Below, one piece after another: positions 24,329 to 33,404 of a stretch of DNA of 64,000 nucleotides. The stretch comes from DYJE01 sp041660385. GTDB taxonomy: Bacteria > Desulfobacterota > Desulfobacteria > Desulfobacterales > Desulfolunaceae. The position numbers and the translations under genes are program-made. The notes under the pieces are model-generated. The model was not told the DNA's origin. It searched no databases and saw only the letters and a program-made list of their open reading frames with translations. The stretch spans positions 24,308-88,307 of the forward strand of contig JBAZWJ010000019.1 of NCBI GenBank assembly GCA_041660385.1. The letters run 5' to 3'. Position 1 is the first letter of the stretch; each line of letters begins with the position of its first letter.

Positions 24329-25492
24329 GTGGATCCCTTACGCGTACTAGTAGTCGACGATACCATAGTCTATCGGAAAATTGTCAGTGACGTCCTTTCT
24401 GTTATTCCCGGAGTCATGGTGGTGGGTTCGGCCAACAACGGCAAAATAGCCCTTTCAAGGATTCAGAACCTCAAGCCGGATCTGATCACTCTGGACGTCG
24501 AAATGCCCGAGATGAATGGTCTCCAGGTTCTGGAACATATTCGGAAAGGGAATCTTGATACGGAAGCGATCATGTTGTCCACCTTGACGGTAAAGGGCGG
24601 GGAAATGACGATCAAGGCCCTGGAACTCGGAGCATTTGACTTTATTCCGAAACCCCAGGAAGGAACCATGGCCGAAAACATGGCAGCGGTCACGGCCCTT
24701 CTAACTCCCATGATCAGGAACATTCAAAAAAGAATTGAAACCAAGAAGCGGATCAGGGAAAAATATCAGTCTGGAAAACCATCGCCCTTTCCAGCGGCAC
24801 CTCTCGGCACGGCTCTCCCACCAAGGATGGAATCACGGCCCCTTCAAACCAGGCCGTTTTCATCCGGAATCCGATCCAGGTCGGAAATTGTGGCCATCGG
24901 AATATCAACGGGCGGCCCCAATGCACTATCCCGTATGATGCCCATGCTGCCGGCTGATATTAATGTTCCCATCGTCATCGTCCAACATATGCCGCCGCTT
25001 TTTACCCAGTCCCTCGCAAACAGCTTGAACGCCAAGTGCAACATAGCAGTCAGGGAAGCGAAACACGGAGATATTCTGGAACCCAATGTGGCCCTTATCG
25101 CACCGGGCGGCAAGCAGATGAGAATTGCGGCGCATGGGGACGGGAAAAGACGTATGGTTCAGATTACCGATGACCCGCCTCTTAACAGTTGCAAGCCCTC
25201 TGCGGATTATCTGTTTTTTTCCGTTGCTACCCATTATGTGGGTCGGGCCACGGGCGTGATCATGACCGGGATGGGGTCTGACGGGACAAAGGGATTAAAA
25301 CTCATGAGGGAAAACGGAGCAGGTATTATTGCTCAGAGCGAAGAAACGTGTACGGTATACGGTATGCCCAAGGAGCCCATCGAATCCGGGATCGTGGATA
25401 CCATTGCACCCCTGGACCGCATTGCCGAAGAAATCGTGAAGACACTAAAGCCGCGAACCGTTTTATCTTCAATTGGAAAAGCCAATGAGTAA
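24329..25492 (+). CDS. cheB: chemotaxis response regulator protein-glutamate methylesterase CheB
   Basis: A 387-residue protein starting at GTG with GAGG seven bases upstream. The receiver domain covers about 1-125 with phospho-acceptor Asp56 in LITLDVEMPEMNG. A Pro-rich linker follows, then the methylesterase domain with the catalytic triad regions GISTGGPNAL (Ser), IVQHMPP (His) and MGSDGTKGL (Asp). It demethylates or deamidates receptors as adaptation. It overlaps cheR by 8 bp. Confidence 0.95.
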   Translation: MDPLRVLVVDDTIVYRKIVSDVLSVIPGVMVVGSANNGKIALSRIQNLKPDLITLDVEMPEMNGLQVLEHIRKGNLDTEAIMLSTLTVKGGEMTIKALELGAFDFIPKPQEGTMAENMAAVTALLTPMIRNIQKRIETKKRIREKYQSGKPSPFPAAPLGTALPPRMESRPLQTRPFSSGIRSRSEIVAIGISTGGPNALSRMMPMLPADINVPIVIVQHMPPLFTQSLANSLNAKCNIAVREAKHGDILEPNVALIAPGGKQMRIAAHGDGKRRMVQITDDPPLNSCKPSADYLFFSVATHYVGRATGVIMTGMGSDGTKGLKLMRENGAGIIAQSEETCTVYGMPKEPIESGIVDTIAPLDRIAEEIVKTLKPRTVLSSIGKANE

Positions 25493-26333
25493 ACTGAAAA
25501 TAACCCCTTCCGAATTTCAGATCATGTCCAAATACATCCTTGATGTGTCTGGAATTTCTCTTGCTCCGGGGAAAGAATATCTCATTGAAACGCGTCTATC
25601 CCAGATTGTGGATGACTTAAATGTGAGATCCTTTCAAGATCTTCATTCCAAAGCGCGCTCAGACAGTACGGGAGGTCTTGAAAAAAAGATTATCGACGCC
25701 ATATCCACCAATGAAACTTATTTTTTCAGGGATAATTCACCCTTTGATCTGATCCAGCACAAACTGCTCCCCGACATGATCGATCGGCGAATGAAGAACG
25801 GCTCGTCCGGGCTTAAAACACCCATAAAGATCTGGAGCAGTGCCAGTTCCACAGGTCAGGAAATTTACAGCATTGCCATGATTCTTAAGGATCTTGGTAT
25901 TGATCCCATAAGGTACAACATCAAACTCCTTGCAACAGACATATCCGACGCAGCCATCGCCCAGGCAAGCTACGGAAAGTACAATCGCTTCGAGGTCACC
26001 CGTGGGCTATCAACCCAGAGACTGGACCGCTATTTTAACCCTGATGGCGACCACTGGCGGATCAAGGATGAGATCAGAGCCATGGTGACATTCCGTAAAA
26101 TGAACCTGATGAAGCCGTTCGTGGGTATGGGAAAATTCGACATGATTCTCTGCCGGAACGTGGCGATATATTTTACAGGAGAAGACAGAAAACGGTTGTT
26201 CCATAAAATCGCCGAATCTTTGGAGCCGGACGGTTTTCTCATAATCGGTTCCACCGAATCCCTGACCAACGATATTGTGATTTTTCAACCTCAGCGCTAT
26301 TTGAATTCGACATTCTACATCTTAAAAAAATAA
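25485..26333 (+). CDS. cheR: chemotaxis protein methyltransferase CheR
   Basis: A 282-residue SAM-dependent methyltransferase. It has the N-terminal helical domain, then NETYFFRD near residue 80, IWSSASSTGQEIYSIAM (SAM site) near residue 110 and MILCRNVAIYF near residue 220. It methylates glutamates of chemoreceptors, opposing CheB. The start at 25485 lies inside the end of cheB with GGAAAA upstream, so it is translationally coupled. Confidence 0.95.
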   Translation: MSKLKITPSEFQIMSKYILDVSGISLAPGKEYLIETRLSQIVDDLNVRSFQDLHSKARSDSTGGLEKKIIDAISTNETYFFRDNSPFDLIQHKLLPDMIDRRMKNGSSGLKTPIKIWSSASSTGQEIYSIAMILKDLGIDPIRYNIKLLATDISDAAIAQASYGKYNRFEVTRGLSTQRLDRYFNPDGDHWRIKDEIRAMVTFRKMNLMKPFVGMGKFDMILCRNVAIYFTGEDRKRLFHKIAESLEPDGFLIIGSTESLTNDIVIFQPQRYLNSTFYILKK

Positions 26334-26348
26334 CTTTAAGGCTATATT

Positions 26349-28010
26349 ATGAATCAGAATGAAATTCATTTTCTTGATGAGTTGAAGTATTGTGTGGAAA
26401 GAAGCGACATCGTCAAAGCCACTGCCCTTCTTCAGTTTTTTCCCGAACTCAGCTCTAAAGCACAGAAAAAGGTCCTGTACGAAGTTTTAAGGGCTCCAGA
26501 CAAAACAGCATACCCCATGCTGGAGAGGCTTTCACGAGTTCCTGTATCTGACGACAAAGTCCGTGAAAGCATAACGGAACTGATCTATGAAAAATCATAC
26601 AACAACGAGGATCTGATCCTTGATTACATCCTGAAGAGCGATCAGGAAAACAAAAGCCTGTACATCCGAATCGCCGGAGAATTGAAAATCAAGGAGGCCA
26701 TTGGCCCTCTGGAGGATATTCTTATAAACGAATTTGATACGGATATTCTTGAATCCACCATTGTCGCACTGGGCAAAATCGGCGATTCTTCCGCCTCATC
26801 CACCGTTGCCAAATACCTGCATGTCAGTGAATCAAGGCTTTATCTTGCCGCCATTTCTTCCTTGACTGAAATGGGCGGGGCTTCGGCCATCAAAAAGCTT
26901 TGTGAATGCCTGACCGGACTTTCGGATTTGGATCTGGTGATTGTGGATGCCCTGGCGCGGCTTCAGGACCAACTTTCCCTTGAAAAACTCTGTGAACTGT
27001 TGAGTTCTCAGTTTGTTGATCTTCGAAATGCCGCCATCGACCGTTTGATTGAAATCGGTCCCAAGGCCATACCTGTTGTCTGCGAAAATCTGAAAAGCGA
27101 CGATTCGGATACATTGATCCATTCTTTGAACGTGCTGGGGAATATTGGAGATATCACGGCTCTTCCGGCGATTCAGAAAGTGATTTACAATGAACCGGAA
27201 AACCCCAATGTCCGTTTTGCGGTCTATGAGGCCATGGAACGACTACCCTCGTCCAAGTCTGCTATCAGCCTTGCCCAGGGTCTCACCGATCCTGTGGAGT
27301 CCGTGAGCATGGCGGCAGCCAAGGCCATTGACAAGAATCTCTCAACCGTTCTCGTTGCGGGCATGCGCAACATGATCGAAGCCAAGGACGCTCAGTCTGA
27401 AAAAGTGGTGTCGACGCTGATTGATTCAGGCGCGGACAATGCCTTCAATTTTCTTCTGGATTCAGAGGCCTTTCAGAATTATGCGTTCAAACACCTTACC
27501 GAAACAGCCCACCCGGACATTGTCACCCATTTTCTCGAACTTCTGAAGAAAAAGGGAGAAAAGAACCTTTCAAAGCGGATCAAAAGCGCCCTCAAACCGG
27601 AAGAACAGAGGAAAATCAGAATCATGGCCGTTGATGATTCCAAGATGATGCTGAAAATCTATATGAGAAAACTCCACGACATGGGCTACGATTCAGACAC
27701 CTACGAATTTCCGGCCATGGCTATTGCCGCAGTGAAGGAAGCAAAACCGGATCTCCTGATCACCGATCTTAACATGCCTGATATTAACGGCATCCAGATG
27801 AGCCAGGAAATCAGAAAAACATACAGTCAGAAAGAGCTTCCCATCATCATGATCACAACCCAGAGTGATATCGCCGGACAGTCCGTGACAAGTGAAAGCG
27901 GCCAGAAGGAAACCATCGTCCAGAAAGCGGGAATCAACCTTGTTCTTAACAAACCTTTTGAAGACACGGAGTTGAAAGAGGCTATCAATACGTTATTAAA
28001 TCGTCAATAA
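26349..28010 (+). CDS. HEAT-repeat protein with C-terminal response-regulator receiver domain
   Basis: A 553-residue protein. Residues of about 90-410 are helical repeats of HEAT type with alternating motifs such as LESTIVALGKIGD, SRLYLAAISSLTEMGG and LIHSLNVLGNIGD. From about residue 418 there is a receiver domain with the acidic pair in MAVDDSKMM, phospho-acceptor Asp473 in LITDLNMPDING, and the Lys in LNKPF. There is an extra Ser/Thr-rich loop before that Lys (QSVTSESGQKE). It lies 15 bp after cheR and is probably the output or phosphate sink of this system, as no free CheY is present. Its partners are unknown. Confidence 0.85.
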   Translation: MNQNEIHFLDELKYCVERSDIVKATALLQFFPELSSKAQKKVLYEVLRAPDKTAYPMLERLSRVPVSDDKVRESITELIYEKSYNNEDLILDYILKSDQENKSLYIRIAGELKIKEAIGPLEDILINEFDTDILESTIVALGKIGDSSASSTVAKYLHVSESRLYLAAISSLTEMGGASAIKKLCECLTGLSDLDLVIVDALARLQDQLSLEKLCELLSSQFVDLRNAAIDRLIEIGPKAIPVVCENLKSDDSDTLIHSLNVLGNIGDITALPAIQKVIYNEPENPNVRFAVYEAMERLPSSKSAISLAQGLTDPVESVSMAAAKAIDKNLSTVLVAGMRNMIEAKDAQSEKVVSTLIDSGADNAFNFLLDSEAFQNYAFKHLTETAHPDIVTHFLELLKKKGEKNLSKRIKSALKPEEQRKIRIMAVDDSKMMLKIYMRKLHDMGYDSDTYEFPAMAIAAVKEAKPDLLITDLNMPDINGIQMSQEIRKTYSQKELPIIMITTQSDIAGQSVTSESGQKETIVQKAGINLVLNKPFEDTELKEAINTLLNRQ

Positions 28011-28097
28011 TATACGCCAATATTTCATGCCGTTCCCTCAAGCAGGGCGGGCTATCGCCCAAATCGATATATAATAAACGTTTATGGTGATGCGGAC

Positions 28098-28123
28098 AGG
28101 GCGACCGGTAGGGCGCCCCTACA
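28098..28123. repeat. short palindromic repeat (gtagggcgcccctac)
   Basis: A partial member of the gtaggggc palindrome family between the HEAT-receiver gene and parC (ggtagggcgcccctacag). Confidence 0.5.
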
Positions 28124-28153
28124 GCCATCCCTCATTGGACGGTCTCCATTATT

Positions 28154-30433
28154 TTAACTTCCTTCCACCACCGGTTCTTCCGGCTTACCCTTCTCAATAA
28201 TTTCGTATCGGTCCACTTTCTGGTAGCCTCTGGGCAGTTTTTTGCCGCGTAAACCCCGTGATCCGATATAACCGGCAAGATTTCCTTCTTTCAACGTGAA
28301 ATGGCGCTTGCCCGAATAGATCACAAGCTGGGCGTCAGCGGGTATCAGGAAGAGTGTTGACAGGATTTCTTCCCTCGTTTTTGCTTTTCGTGGGGATATG
28401 TTAATGATTTTGTTGCCTTTTCCTTTGGACAGGCTGGGCAGATCTTTCACGGGAAAAATCAGCATGCGGCCTTCGTTGGTGATGGCGGCAAGAAGCATGT
28501 CTTTGGGGCCGGAAAGCTTGATGGGCCGCAAGGGCTGGGCGTTTTCAGGCAGGCTCAGGACCACTTTGCCGTTTCTGTTTTTGGTGAACAGATCGGAAAG
28601 GCTGGCGATAAAGCCGTAACCCGCATCACTGGCCATGAGGATCAGCTCATCAGGCTCGCCCATGATGGCATCGCAGACCGTGGATTCCGGTGGAACGCTG
28701 AGGCGACTCGTGATGGGTTCGCCCTGGCCGCGTGCAGATGGCAGGGCGTGGGCCATGAGGGAATAGGTCCGCCCGGTGGAATCCAGAATCACCACGGGCT
28801 GGTCGCTTTTGCCGTAAACCACGCTTAACAGGTCGTCACCAGCTTTGAATTTGACCTTGCTTTCATCGTAATCGTGGCTTTTGGCCGCTCTGATCCAGCC
28901 GTTTTTGGAAAGAACCACGGTGACGGGTTCGGTGGGCGTGATATCCGAAACGGTCATGGCCTGGGCTTCCATGCGTTCCACGATTGGCGAACGGCGGTCA
29001 TCTCCATAGGCCTTGGCATCTTCCTTCAACTCTTTTCGGATCAGCTTGTTCATCTCTTTGGGGCTGGCCAGGATTTTTTCAAGACCATCCCTTTCGGTGG
29101 CCAGTTCGTCCTGTTCACCACGAATCTTCATTTCCTCAAGCTTGGCCAGATGACGGAGTTTCAGCTCCAGAATAGCTTCGGCCTGGATGTCGGTGATTCC
29201 GAACCGTTCCATCAGCACTGGTTTGGGGTGATCTTCGCTGCGGATGATGGCGATCACTTCGTCAATGTTGAGAAAAGCGATGAGAAGACCATCTAAAATG
29301 TGCAGCCGTTCTTTGACTTTTTCAAGGCGGCACATCAGCCGTTTGGTCACCACGTCACGGCGGAAGGTCAGCCATTCGGTGAGAATGACATCAAGACCCT
29401 TGACCTGGGGTTTCCCGTTCAGACCGATGAGGTTGATGTTCACCCTGTAATTCTTCTCAAGGTCCGTGGTGGCGAAAAGATGGGCCATGAGGCCGTCTTT
29501 GTCGATGCGGTTGGATCTGGGCACAATGACCAGACGGGTGGGTGATTCATGGTCCGACTCGTCCCTCAGATCTTCCACCATGGGTAGTTTTTTCGCCTGC
29601 ATCTGGGCGGCGATCTGTTCCAGCACACGGGCTCCGGACACCTGGTGGGGCAATGCGGTGATCACAATGTCCCCATTTTCAACGGTATAAACGGCCCGCA
29701 TTTTCACACTGCCGTTGCCGGTTTCGTACATGCTGATAATGCTGTCCGGCGATGAAATGATCTCCGCTTCCGTGGGGTAGTCCGGACCTTTGACGAACTG
29801 ACACAACTCAGGAACTTTGGCGCCCGGATGATCTAGAAGATAGATCAGGGCGTCCACAACTTCCCGAAGGTTGTGCGGCGGAATATCGGTGGCCATACCC
29901 ACGGCAATGCCGGTGCTGCCGTTCAGCAACAAATTGGGCAGACGGGCCGGAAGCACTTCCGGTTCGTCCAGTGTTCCGTCGAAGTTGGGAATCCATTTCA
30001 CAGCCCCCATGTTGACTTCGTTCAAAAGAACCTGGGCGTAATTGGAAAGCCGTGCTTCGGTGTACCGCATGGCGGCAAAGGATTTGGGATCATCGGAAGA
30101 CCCCCAGTTTCCCTGACCGTCCACCAGTGGATAGCGGTAGGAAAAAGGCTGGGCCATCAGCACCATAGCCTCATAACAGGCCGAATCCCCGTGGGGATGG
30201 AATTTACCCAGCACGTCACCCACGGTTCTTGCCGATTTCTTATGCTTGGCCGTGGCCCTTAAACCCAGCTCGCTCATGGCGTAAACAATCCGCCGCTGAA
30301 CCGGTTTCAGCCCATCCCCGATATGGGGCAGCGCCCTGTCCAGAATAACGTACATGGAATATTCCAGGTACGCATTCTCCGTAAATATCTTTAACGGGAT
30401 CTGCTCGACCCCTTCCATGCTGAAATCACTCAT
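28154..30433 (-). CDS. parC: DNA topoisomerase IV subunit A
   Basis: A 759-residue protein with strong ParC features. It starts VEQIPLKIFTENAYLEYSM, has the catalytic Tyr124 in FAAMRYTEARLS, and has the quinolone-region sequence HPHGDSACYEAM with Ser84 and Glu88 in the sensitive-type configuration. The C-terminal beta-pinwheel is shorter than that of GyrA and lacks an obvious GyrA box, supporting Topo IV. It decatenates chromosomes together with ParE, whose gene lies upstream on the same strand but is separated by an inserted 2.9-kb segment. Confidence 0.94.
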   Translation of the reverse strand: MSDFSMEGVEQIPLKIFTENAYLEYSMYVILDRALPHIGDGLKPVQRRIVYAMSELGLRATAKHKKSARTVGDVLGKFHPHGDSACYEAMVLMAQPFSYRYPLVDGQGNWGSSDDPKSFAAMRYTEARLSNYAQVLLNEVNMGAVKWIPNFDGTLDEPEVLPARLPNLLLNGSTGIAVGMATDIPPHNLREVVDALIYLLDHPGAKVPELCQFVKGPDYPTEAEIISSPDSIISMYETGNGSVKMRAVYTVENGDIVITALPHQVSGARVLEQIAAQMQAKKLPMVEDLRDESDHESPTRLVIVPRSNRIDKDGLMAHLFATTDLEKNYRVNINLIGLNGKPQVKGLDVILTEWLTFRRDVVTKRLMCRLEKVKERLHILDGLLIAFLNIDEVIAIIRSEDHPKPVLMERFGITDIQAEAILELKLRHLAKLEEMKIRGEQDELATERDGLEKILASPKEMNKLIRKELKEDAKAYGDDRRSPIVERMEAQAMTVSDITPTEPVTVVLSKNGWIRAAKSHDYDESKVKFKAGDDLLSVVYGKSDQPVVILDSTGRTYSLMAHALPSARGQGEPITSRLSVPPESTVCDAIMGEPDELILMASDAGYGFIASLSDLFTKNRNGKVVLSLPENAQPLRPIKLSGPKDMLLAAITNEGRMLIFPVKDLPSLSKGKGNKIINISPRKAKTREEILSTLFLIPADAQLVIYSGKRHFTLKEGNLAGYIGSRGLRGKKLPRGYQKVDRYEIIEKGKPEEPVVEGS

Positions 30434-30504
30434 ATCTTTCCTGATTATTTCCTGTGCCCGGCTTTCCCGCTTCCCTGCCGAACTGTTTTACACCCATCGT
30501 AATC

Positions 30505-30644
30505 GTAGGTCGGGTAGAGGTACGAAACCCGACAAATGACCCCATCCTTAAAATTCAACACCCTATCTTTTCTTCAAAATCCCCGCGCACTCTCTCGTTC
30601 CCAGGATTCTCCTGGTAACGCATTTCAGGGAGGCTCTGCCTCCC
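30505..30644 (+). repeat. left inverted repeat bracketing the PHP-ATPase module
   Basis: It starts gtaggtcgggtagaggtacg, then aaacccgacaaatgacc, continues through catcctta, and ends ctctcgttcc...ggaggctctgcctccc. The reverse complement of 33090-33235 carries the same blocks in the same order (gtaggttgggtagaggaacg, aaacccaacaaatgacc, gatcctta, ctctcgttcc, ggaggctctgactcc). The middle is more diverged. It contains two internal hairpins. Confidence 0.88.
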
Positions 30645-30697
30645 AAGCCCCAAACTCATCGAAAGCCCATAAATGTATTAACTTCCAGACTAACGTG

Positions 30698-30734
30698 CGG
30701 TTCAGGCGCGGCGTTTAGCCGTCGCCTGCAACCG
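30698..30734. other. attC-like hairpin after the small partner gene
   Basis: The segment cggttcaggcgcggc (30698-30712) pairs fully with gccgtcgcctgcaaccg (30718-30734) over 15 bp, with a 5-nt loop. There are two single unpaired bases on the same strand (T722 and C729 of the 30-kb block). A cgttag box lies just outside on the minus strand. Unpaired extra-helical bases on one strand and a cgttag end placed directly after a stop codon are features of integron attC sites. The opposite core box is poor. Confidence 0.45.
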
Positions 30735-30735
30735 A

Positions 30736-31038
30736 TTATTGTGATATGTCTTCGACATACTTCTTGTAATCATCAAGATATAACCTTTCTGATTCATCAA
30801 TGAATTCCTGTCTTCTATTTTCCAAGGCTTTTAAGTTGCTATATATACTTTTGTAAACAACTTGATGAGCCTGATTTTTTATTTTTTCTTCATCATATGG
30901 TTCCAATTCTCCTGAGTTTTCCAAAACACTTTCCGTGATTCGGAGAAGGTCTTCTTTTGTAATTTTATCAATTACATCATAAGTCCCGTCTTTGGTTAAA
31001 AATTTCCCAACAGGCTCTTCAATTTTTAACAGCTTCAT
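30736..31038 (-). CDS. small protein partnered with a PHP-ATPase
   Basis: A 100-residue acidic, mostly helical protein that I do not recognise. It reads MKLLKIEEPVGKFLTKDG, then two amphipathic helical stretches rich in Glu and Lys (TKEDLLRITESVLENSG; KALENRRQEFIDESERLY). The start at 31038 has a strong GGAGAGGGG site and overlaps the end of the PHP-ATPase gene by 20 bp, so production is coupled. It may be a regulatory or structural partner of the ATPase. Its low GC content matches the ATPase gene and differs from parC and parE. Confidence 0.75.
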   Translation of the reverse strand: MKLLKIEEPVGKFLTKDGTYDVIDKITKEDLLRITESVLENSGELEPYDEEKIKNQAHQVVYKSIYSNLKALENRRQEFIDESERLYLDDYKKYVEDISQ

Positions 31039-33043
31039 ATACCCCTCTCCTGATATCGTATGCATTTATTCCAGCTTCAAGTGAATTCAACAATATGTCA
31101 TGGTTACTCATGGTTGTTCCGTCAATGCATTTCAAATACTTATCAGTTGGATATCCAGAATATAACCGATAAATGTTTTCTCCATTTTCGGTTGATTTTT
31201 GTGCATACATAATGTAGTCAGGGTTAATTGAGGCTCCAACGCTATTGTTATGCGTAACAACAACCACAGGCATTTGATTCGAAATACTTTTAATTATTGT
31301 GTTAACATCACTATTGAGAAATTTATTGTCGAAAGATGACTCTGGCTCATCCAATTGCAGTATGTCGTAGTTTTGTGCATCTTTGATTTCTTGTAACAGT
31401 CTGAATTCAGATCTCTCTCCTCCAGAAACATCTGTGCCATCTTTATTTATAATTCGGTATGTAATTTTCACGAATAATCGATGGATATCAGCACTTTCAA
31501 GCTTATCGTGATTCTGAAGCGCTTGAAGAAATGAGTAAGGATTATCATAGACTGAAAGAGCTTCCTTAAATGCTGCTTTTCTTTTGATTGTTGAGGCCAT
31601 TTCTGAAGCTTGTGAAAAAGGGCCTTTTGAAGCTACAATTCTAAAACCTTGAACTGGTTCATCAAAGATGATTTCCTCGTTTTGCAGGGCTTTTGCAATT
31701 TCATTGAATCGAGATACTTTCTTTTTATTCAATGCGATATCATACATATCGATACTTTCGACATGGGTTGCAGCAGTTCGCATTCTCAATCGATCTTTTA
31801 CGTCTTTAACTATTGAATTTACATAAGTTTTATTTTTATCTTGGGTAGTTTTAGCCCATAACCGTTTGATCAAATCGATTGCCAACGACTTAAGCGAAGC
31901 CAATTGAACATGAGCTTCTATAACTGATCTGTACTCAGTGTTTTCAATAAGGTGAATGACAGATGCTATTAGTTTTTTTAATCCATCACTACTGCTTATC
32001 GAGAATTCTAATTCTTCATATAATTTAACTTTAGAATAAACGTCACGCCGGTCAGCTTCTTCACCCGCCTTTAATAGAGTTGTGATGTATTCTGACAGGC
32101 GCCTGTCATCATTTTTAATATCGATTTTGGATACATCATCAACGATTGAACAAAAGCCAGACAAATACTTCTCAACAAACCTGCTCCTTTTACGTTGTAC
32201 CTCGCTATTAAAATGCTTTTCATCATCTTCATCGTTTTTTTGCACCAAGTCAAATTGCCTTATATACTTTATACGACTAAAAGCTCTGCTTAAACTATCG
32301 AGACAGTGAGTTTTTCCAGATGACCTCTGACCTAAAATAACATTAAGGCCGGTTGAAATATGCTGCCCATTCACAAAAACCTGAAATAGTTTGTTGCCAT
32401 CCTGTTTTGACAGAAATACTTTACCTTTATCTTGAAAACAGGATTTGATTGCGGATAAAGAAACTTCGCCACAATCAATAAAAGTTTGTCGTATAGGTAA
32501 TTCCGCCAGCCCATCCTTCATTCTTGTATCGCTAAAAAGAACCGGACAGAGTTTTTGAGCATCACGCATAGTTCTAACAAATTTCTTTGCGCTATCCACC
32601 TCTCCTGCTGAAAAATATTGAAGTAAAGCCGAAAAATCAGATCCCTTTATTGCGGGAGATTTTTCATAGTGAGGGATTAAAAGATAATCTGATAAATTAC
32701 CAAAAATGGTTTTTAGCTCCTCAACCGTTATCGAATCAGATGTATCGTTTATTTTACATGATACTTGCTTGCATTTGGCCTCAAAGGAGGCCAAATCTTC
32801 TCCATCTGATATTAAAAGCAAATGGCCCGATGGAAGATCAATTTCAATGCCTGGGAAAATTTTTGCAGGAATATTTTCCTTAATTTGTCTAAACTGGCTT
32901 ACATCAAAAACATTATGATTAGTGATTGCAGCAATATCTATTTTCGAATCAATAATATATCGTTTGAGTTCATCCAAAGAGAAAGTAAAGTCACTATCGT
33001 TGACTGTTTTTACAGTATGGATGTGAAGATCAACTTTTTTCAT
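31019..33043 (-). CDS. PHP domain-SMC-like ATPase fusion (Ppl/TrlF-like), putative defence protein
   Basis: A 674-residue protein. The N-terminal PHP domain has KKVDLHIHT (His7, His9), ITNHNVFD near residue 43, GIEID near 65 and PHYEKS near 124. From residue 238 there is an SMC/ABC-type ATPase with Walker A GQRSSGKT (238-245), a helical insertion, signature SGGE (540-543), Walker B LDEPES (564-569) and the switch histidine in VTHNN near 598. PHP-ATPase fusions are known in phage defence (single-gene Ppl) and are also called TrlF-like. The PHP part is expected to hydrolyse a nucleotide or nucleic acid under ATPase control. The gene is AT-rich and inserted between parE and parC within inverted repeats. 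Confidence 0.85.
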   Translation of the reverse strand: MKKVDLHIHTVKTVNDSDFTFSLDELKRYIIDSKIDIAAITNHNVFDVSQFRQIKENIPAKIFPGIEIDLPSGHLLLISDGEDLASFEAKCKQVSCKINDTSDSITVEELKTIFGNLSDYLLIPHYEKSPAIKGSDFSALLQYFSAGEVDSAKKFVRTMRDAQKLCPVLFSDTRMKDGLAELPIRQTFIDCGEVSLSAIKSCFQDKGKVFLSKQDGNKLFQVFVNGQHISTGLNVILGQRSSGKTHCLDSLSRAFSRIKYIRQFDLVQKNDEDDEKHFNSEVQRKRSRFVEKYLSGFCSIVDDVSKIDIKNDDRRLSEYITTLLKAGEEADRRDVYSKVKLYEELEFSISSSDGLKKLIASVIHLIENTEYRSVIEAHVQLASLKSLAIDLIKRLWAKTTQDKNKTYVNSIVKDVKDRLRMRTAATHVESIDMYDIALNKKKVSRFNEIAKALQNEEIIFDEPVQGFRIVASKGPFSQASEMASTIKRKAAFKEALSVYDNPYSFLQALQNHDKLESADIHRLFVKITYRIINKDGTDVSGGERSEFRLLQEIKDAQNYDILQLDEPESSFDNKFLNSDVNTIIKSISNQMPVVVVTHNNSVGASINPDYIMYAQKSTENGENIYRLYSGYPTDKYLKCIDGTTMSNHDILLNSLEAGINAYDIRRGVYEAVKN

Positions 33044-33089
33044 TTAATCTCCTAAATGTTGAAGTTTACTTATTATCACAACAACCTTT

Positions 33090-33235
33090 GGAGTCAGAGC
33101 CTCCATGACAGTATTCCGAGGTGGAACATCGGAACGAGAGAGAAATTTTCAAAAGTTTCTATCTCGGTTTTGCCACCTTCCGATTCTTCTAAGGATCGGG
33201 TCATTTGTTGGGTTTCGTTCCTCTACCCAACCTAC
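33090..33235 (-). repeat. right inverted repeat bracketing the PHP-ATPase module
   Basis: The reverse complement matches the left repeat (30505-30644) at both ends and at several internal blocks. On the plus strand it reads ggagtcagagcctcc ... ggaacgagag ... ggatcgggtcatttgttggg, then tttcgttcctctacccaacc. The outermost ends of both repeats are GTAGGT. Confidence 0.88.
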
Positions 33236-33330
33236 GATAGTGTGCAGCAAACCCGTATTTATCATTCATAATTCAGGTCGTCGTTATGCTGCCAAGCCCA
33301 TTTTCTACAACACATTCCGCTGTGCAACCC

Positions 33331-33373
33331 ATTCGACGTTGGACGTTGAGCGTTCGATGTTGGACGTTCAATC
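33331..33373. repeat. gacgttgga-type short repeat
   Basis: The segment attcgacgttggacgttgag, then cgttcgatgttggacgttcaat, is built of near-identical 9-10 bp units. It lies between the right inverted repeat and parE. The rest of the 361-bp gap shows no gene. Confidence 0.6.
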
Positions 33374-33404
33374 CAAATGCTCCCATCCACCATCACACCC
33401 CCCC

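Noticed and set aside
33331..33373. Short gacgttgga units considered as a CRISPR array
   Set aside because: Units are only 9-10 bp, directly adjacent, without spacers of regular length and without cas genes.
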